A program made the translations under genes and the position numbers. This document shows, in pieces, positions 6,435 through 8,227 of a stretch of 8,227 nucleotides of DNA (positions are counted from its first letter, which is position 1; the number at the start of each line of letters is the position of its first letter). The notes under the pieces were generated by a model. It was not told the origin of the DNA, ran no database searches, and saw only the letters and a list, made by a program, of their open reading frames with translations. Location: the NCBI GenBank assembly GCA_018609935.1, contig JAHENH010000046.1:1-8227 (forward strand), written 5' to 3'. Origin of the DNA: Halobacteriales archaeon (GTDB lineage: Archaea > Halobacteriota > Halobacteria > Halorutilales > JAHENH01).

Positions 6435-6616
6435 AATCTATAATTTACAAAGTTTAAAATTATACTGGCATCTTTCGAAAAAACATAATCATTTGTTTTG
6501 TATATTATAAATTCATCCTTAACACCTAATTTATCCAAACTCTTATATAAATGTTTAATTGGTTCATTTTTGTTGATTGACATCATTATAGTATTTATTG
6601 ATATTCTATAACCCAA
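6431..6616 (-). CDS. Small hypothetical protein coupled to the radical SAM gene
   Basis: A 61-codon frame starts at TTG (6616) and ends in ATGA, overlapping the radical SAM start by four bases. In-frame ATGs at codons 11 and 12 (6586, 6583) are alternative starts giving about 50 residues. The sequence suggests strand-helix-strand: YRISINTIMMS, then NEPIKHLYKSLDKLGV, then EFIIYKTNDYVFSKDASIILNFV. I recognise no family. No signal peptide, membrane helix or cysteine is present. The overlap and shared promoter suggest a job with the radical SAM enzyme, for example substrate recognition, but the sequence does not show it. A TATA-like element at 6641-6648 would put transcription start close to the TTG. 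It could instead be a non-coding leader. Confidence 0.5.
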   Translation of the reverse strand: MGYRISINTIMMSINKNEPIKHLYKSLDKLGVKDEFIIYKTNDYVFSKDASIILNFVNYRL

Positions 6617-6640
6617 AATTAATTCCCTAACATGTATGGT

Positions 6641-6648
6641 ATTTTATA
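6641..6648 (-). promoter_or_regulatory. TATA box for the radical SAM operon
   Basis: On the minus strand TATAAAAT is centred about 29 bases before the TTG at 6616. This predicts transcription from about 6618, either leaderless at the TTG or with a leader of about 30 bases before the ATG at 6586. Confidence 0.45.
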
Positions 6649-6878
6649 AGTAGAGTAGGTTTAATTTGAACATTTTATTTGATTTTTATTTTTTAGTTTA
6701 TTTATATAAAAATAGTTATATTACATATCTTACAAAATTGTTATGTATATTTTAAATACTATATTTTCTATAAAAAACTTTATAAAATTAAAAACTAAAT
6801 AAAAGAACAACATACAGATAATTATATAGAATATATTTTTTTGAAACATCTAAAATAATTCTTATATTTAAATTTTGT

Positions 6879-6894
6879 TGTGAACTTGTTCGCA
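6879..6894 (+). promoter_or_regulatory. NarO-like palindromic operator upstream of nirK
   Basis: TGTGAA-CTTG-TTCGCA is a 6+6-base inverted repeat with one mismatch. Its core TGAA-N4-TTCG (6881-6892) differs by one base from CGAA-N4-TTCG, which I recall as the element recognised by the haloarchaeal oxygen-responsive regulator NarO before denitrification genes including nirK. It ends about 42 bases before the nirK TATA box, a suitable place for an activator. No narO gene is in the window. Confidence 0.5.
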
Positions 6895-6935
6895 CATTCT
6901 AAGGAATTGAAAATTATGTTTATATTTTACCTAAC

Positions 6936-6942
6936 TATAAAA
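6936..6942 (+). promoter_or_regulatory. nirK TATA box, leaderless transcript predicted
   Basis: TATAAAA is centred 28 bases before the nirK ATG at 6967. That spacing places transcription start at or next to the start codon, the usual leaderless arrangement in haloarchaea. No ribosome-binding sequence precedes the ATG, which fits. Confidence 0.6.
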
Positions 6943-6966
6943 CCCGCAGTATAATGTGAATCAAAA

Positions 6967-8055
6967 ATGTTTGAAACAACAAGAAGAAAAGTCCTAAAAG
7001 CAGCAGGGGTAGGTAGTGTAGCAACACTCGCTGGATGTATGGGTGGACAGAGCCAAAAAGTAGCGGACCAAAACCCTAACTCTATATCTTCATCTCAAGA
7101 AGGTAGAACAGCAGATAAAATAGCTGCGGATCCCACAAATATACCTCAACCAATAGATAGAAAAACTTCTAAAACTCATAATATAACTCTAAGAGCACAA
7201 GAACTAGTAGGTGAAATCGAACCTGGAGTTAAATTCAACTATATGACGTTTAATGAAAGAATACCGGGCCCTATGATAAGGGTAAGACAAGGAGATACTA
7301 TATATCTAACCCTTGAAAACCCAGAAACCAATAATATGATCCACAATGTAGACTTTCATGCAGTATATGGAACAGGGGGAGGCGCAGAAGCTACAACCGT
7401 AAATCCGGGAGAAGAAGAAACAATTAAATTTAAAGCAACTTATCCAGGAGCCTACATATATCATTGTGCAGTTCCAAACCTAGATTATCATATATCTAGT
7501 GGTATGTTCGGAATGATAGTAGTAGAACCAAGAAAAGGATTACCAAACGTTGATAAAGAATTCTATCTTGGACAACACGAGGTATACACAGATAAGCCAG
7601 CAGGAAAAAAAGGCCAACATAACTTTGATTTCGATGCGATGAAAAATGAACAACCAACATATGTATTACTTAACGGAGAAAAATATGCATATGCATCTAG
7701 TAATTATGGTCCATTAAAGGCTAAAAAGGGAGATAGAGTTCGAATTTTTATGGTTACTGGAGGACCTAATATTACATCCAATTTTCATCCTATAGGAAAT
7801 GTATGGAAAGAAGCTTATCCACAAGGATCCTTATCTACTAATCCACAGACAGATATCCAAACAATAGATGTACCACCAGGCAGTTGTTTAGTAGCAGAAA
7901 TGGATACACATGTCCCCGAAACTATCAAGCTTGTAGATCATGCACTATCCAGAGTAGCTCGCAAGGGCATGTTAGCTGAAATAAAGGTAAACGGAACTAA
8001 AAACACTGAAATATTTGACCCAAATCCCAGTACTGAAACCTCAACAAACAAATAG
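6967..8055 (+). CDS. nirK: Copper-containing nitrite reductase, Tat lipoprotein
   Basis: NirK reduces nitrite to nitric oxide on the outer face of the membrane, with electrons usually from a small blue-copper protein (halocyanin in haloarchaea); none is in the window. The 362-residue protein begins with a twin-arginine signal (TTRRKVLKAAG) ending in the lipobox LAGC, so Cys24 would be lipidated. Two cupredoxin domains follow (about 75-190 and 195-340). All ligands are present: type 1 copper His126, Cys167, His175, Met180; type 2 copper His131, His166, His325; catalytic Asp129 and His274. Motifs are MIHNVDFHAVYGTGGG, YHCAVPNLDYHISSGM and SNFHPIG. Acidic and basic residues are about balanced, unlike NirK of extreme halophiles. 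The gene is divergent from the radical SAM operon and is followed 26 bases later by tatA. A NarO-like site and leaderless TATA box suggest low-oxygen control. Confidence 0.96.
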   Translation: MFETTRRKVLKAAGVGSVATLAGCMGGQSQKVADQNPNSISSSQEGRTADKIAADPTNIPQPIDRKTSKTHNITLRAQELVGEIEPGVKFNYMTFNERIPGPMIRVRQGDTIYLTLENPETNNMIHNVDFHAVYGTGGGAEATTVNPGEEETIKFKATYPGAYIYHCAVPNLDYHISSGMFGMIVVEPRKGLPNVDKEFYLGQHEVYTDKPAGKKGQHNFDFDAMKNEQPTYVLLNGEKYAYASSNYGPLKAKKGDRVRIFMVTGGPNITSNFHPIGNVWKEAYPQGSLSTNPQTDIQTIDVPPGSCLVAEMDTHVPETIKLVDHALSRVARKGMLAEIKVNGTKNTEIFDPNPSTETSTNK

Positions 8056-8081
8056 ATAACTCATCTACAACCTACTAAAAA

Positions 8082-8227
8082 ATGTATTTATTTATTGGTC
8101 CTATTGGGGCTCCTGAGATTGCTGTTATTGTTTTGCTTGCTGTGTTGTTATTTGGTGCTGATAAGATTCCAAAGATAGCAAGAAGTGCTGGTAAAGCACA
8201 AAAAGAATTCGAAAAAGCAAAAGTAGA
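8082..8227 (+). CDS. tatA: TatA twin-arginine translocase subunit, 3' end missing
   Basis: The first 48 codons are visible. The N-terminus MYLFIGPIGAPEIAVIV leads into one membrane helix (about 10-25), then the FG hinge (LLFGADKIPKIARSAGK) and the start of the amphipathic, Lys-rich helix typical of TatA/TatE. TatA assembles with TatC to move folded proteins across the membrane. The preceding gene product is a Tat substrate, and the 26-base spacing suggests co-transcription with nirK. The helix codons use more T and G at third positions (GCT, GTT, TTG, GTG) than nirK does. No ribosome site is seen before the ATG. TatA cannot be told from TatB-like paralogues by this fragment alone. Confidence 0.9.
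   Translation, partial: MYLFIGPIGAPEIAVIVLLAVLLFGADKIPKIARSAGKAQKEFEKAKV

Larger units (their letters stand above)
6617..6966. other. Divergent control region between the radical SAM operon and nirK
   Basis: This 350-base spacer holds no gene I can support. Its left end carries the minus-strand TATA element, and its right end the NarO-like site and nirK TATA box listed separately. The middle, 6680-6870, is plain A/T-rich sequence with no further motif that I trust. Confidence 0.7.

Overview
The window is very AT-rich, with A/T-ending codons and AGA as the usual arginine codon. Its proteins nevertheless look like those of Halobacteria (haloarchaea): a Tat-lipoprotein copper nitrite reductase, a [2Fe-2S] ferredoxin with the halobacterial N-terminal insertion, a TatA with the haloarchaeal hinge, and a small protein ending in the CGCGG signature that I remember as mostly haloarchaeal. 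They lack the acidic surface of salt-in halophiles. By hand count the ferredoxin has 21 Asp/Glu against 22 Lys/Arg, and NirK about 40 against 38. My inference is an archaeon close to, but outside, the classical extreme halophiles, for example a Hikarchaeia/Marine Group IV-type relative. Low GC and neutral proteins are the only grounds, so this needs a phylogeny.

Layout. 1-1254 (+): 3' part of a TrkH potassium transporter. 1457-2647 (+): a roughly 12-helix membrane protein with three His/Gly/Pro repeats, resembling NnrS or heme-copper-oxidase subunit I-like proteins. 2648-3860: about 1.2 kb of AT-rich DNA with one possible 44-codon membrane microprotein and, on the minus strand, broken fragments of what may be a decayed membrane-protein gene. 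3881-4165 (+): a reading frame with no ATG, GTG or TTG start that encodes a CGCGG-family protein, a proposed radical-SAM-modified peptide precursor. 4262-6616 (-): four genes, transcribed as ORF61, radical SAM/SPASM enzyme, ferredoxin, four-helix membrane protein. 6617-6966: divergent control region. 6967-8055 (+): nirK. 8082 to the end (+): tatA, cut by the window edge.

How they may work together. NirK is a Tat-exported lipoprotein that reduces nitrite to nitric oxide outside the membrane, and tatA directly behind it supplies an export component. Divergent from nirK is a radical SAM/SPASM gene of the TIGR04053 type, translationally coupled to a 61-codon ORF and followed by a ferredoxin that could supply electrons. 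The CGCGG protein lies convergently at the far end and is the best candidate substrate. Upstream of nirK are a TATA box placed for a leaderless transcript and a TGAA-N4-TTCG site, one base from the CGAA-N4-TTCG element I recall for the haloarchaeal denitrification regulator NarO. The main item for follow-up is a possible nitrite-respiration-linked radical-SAM peptide-modification locus whose precursor gene has either a frameshift or an unusual start.
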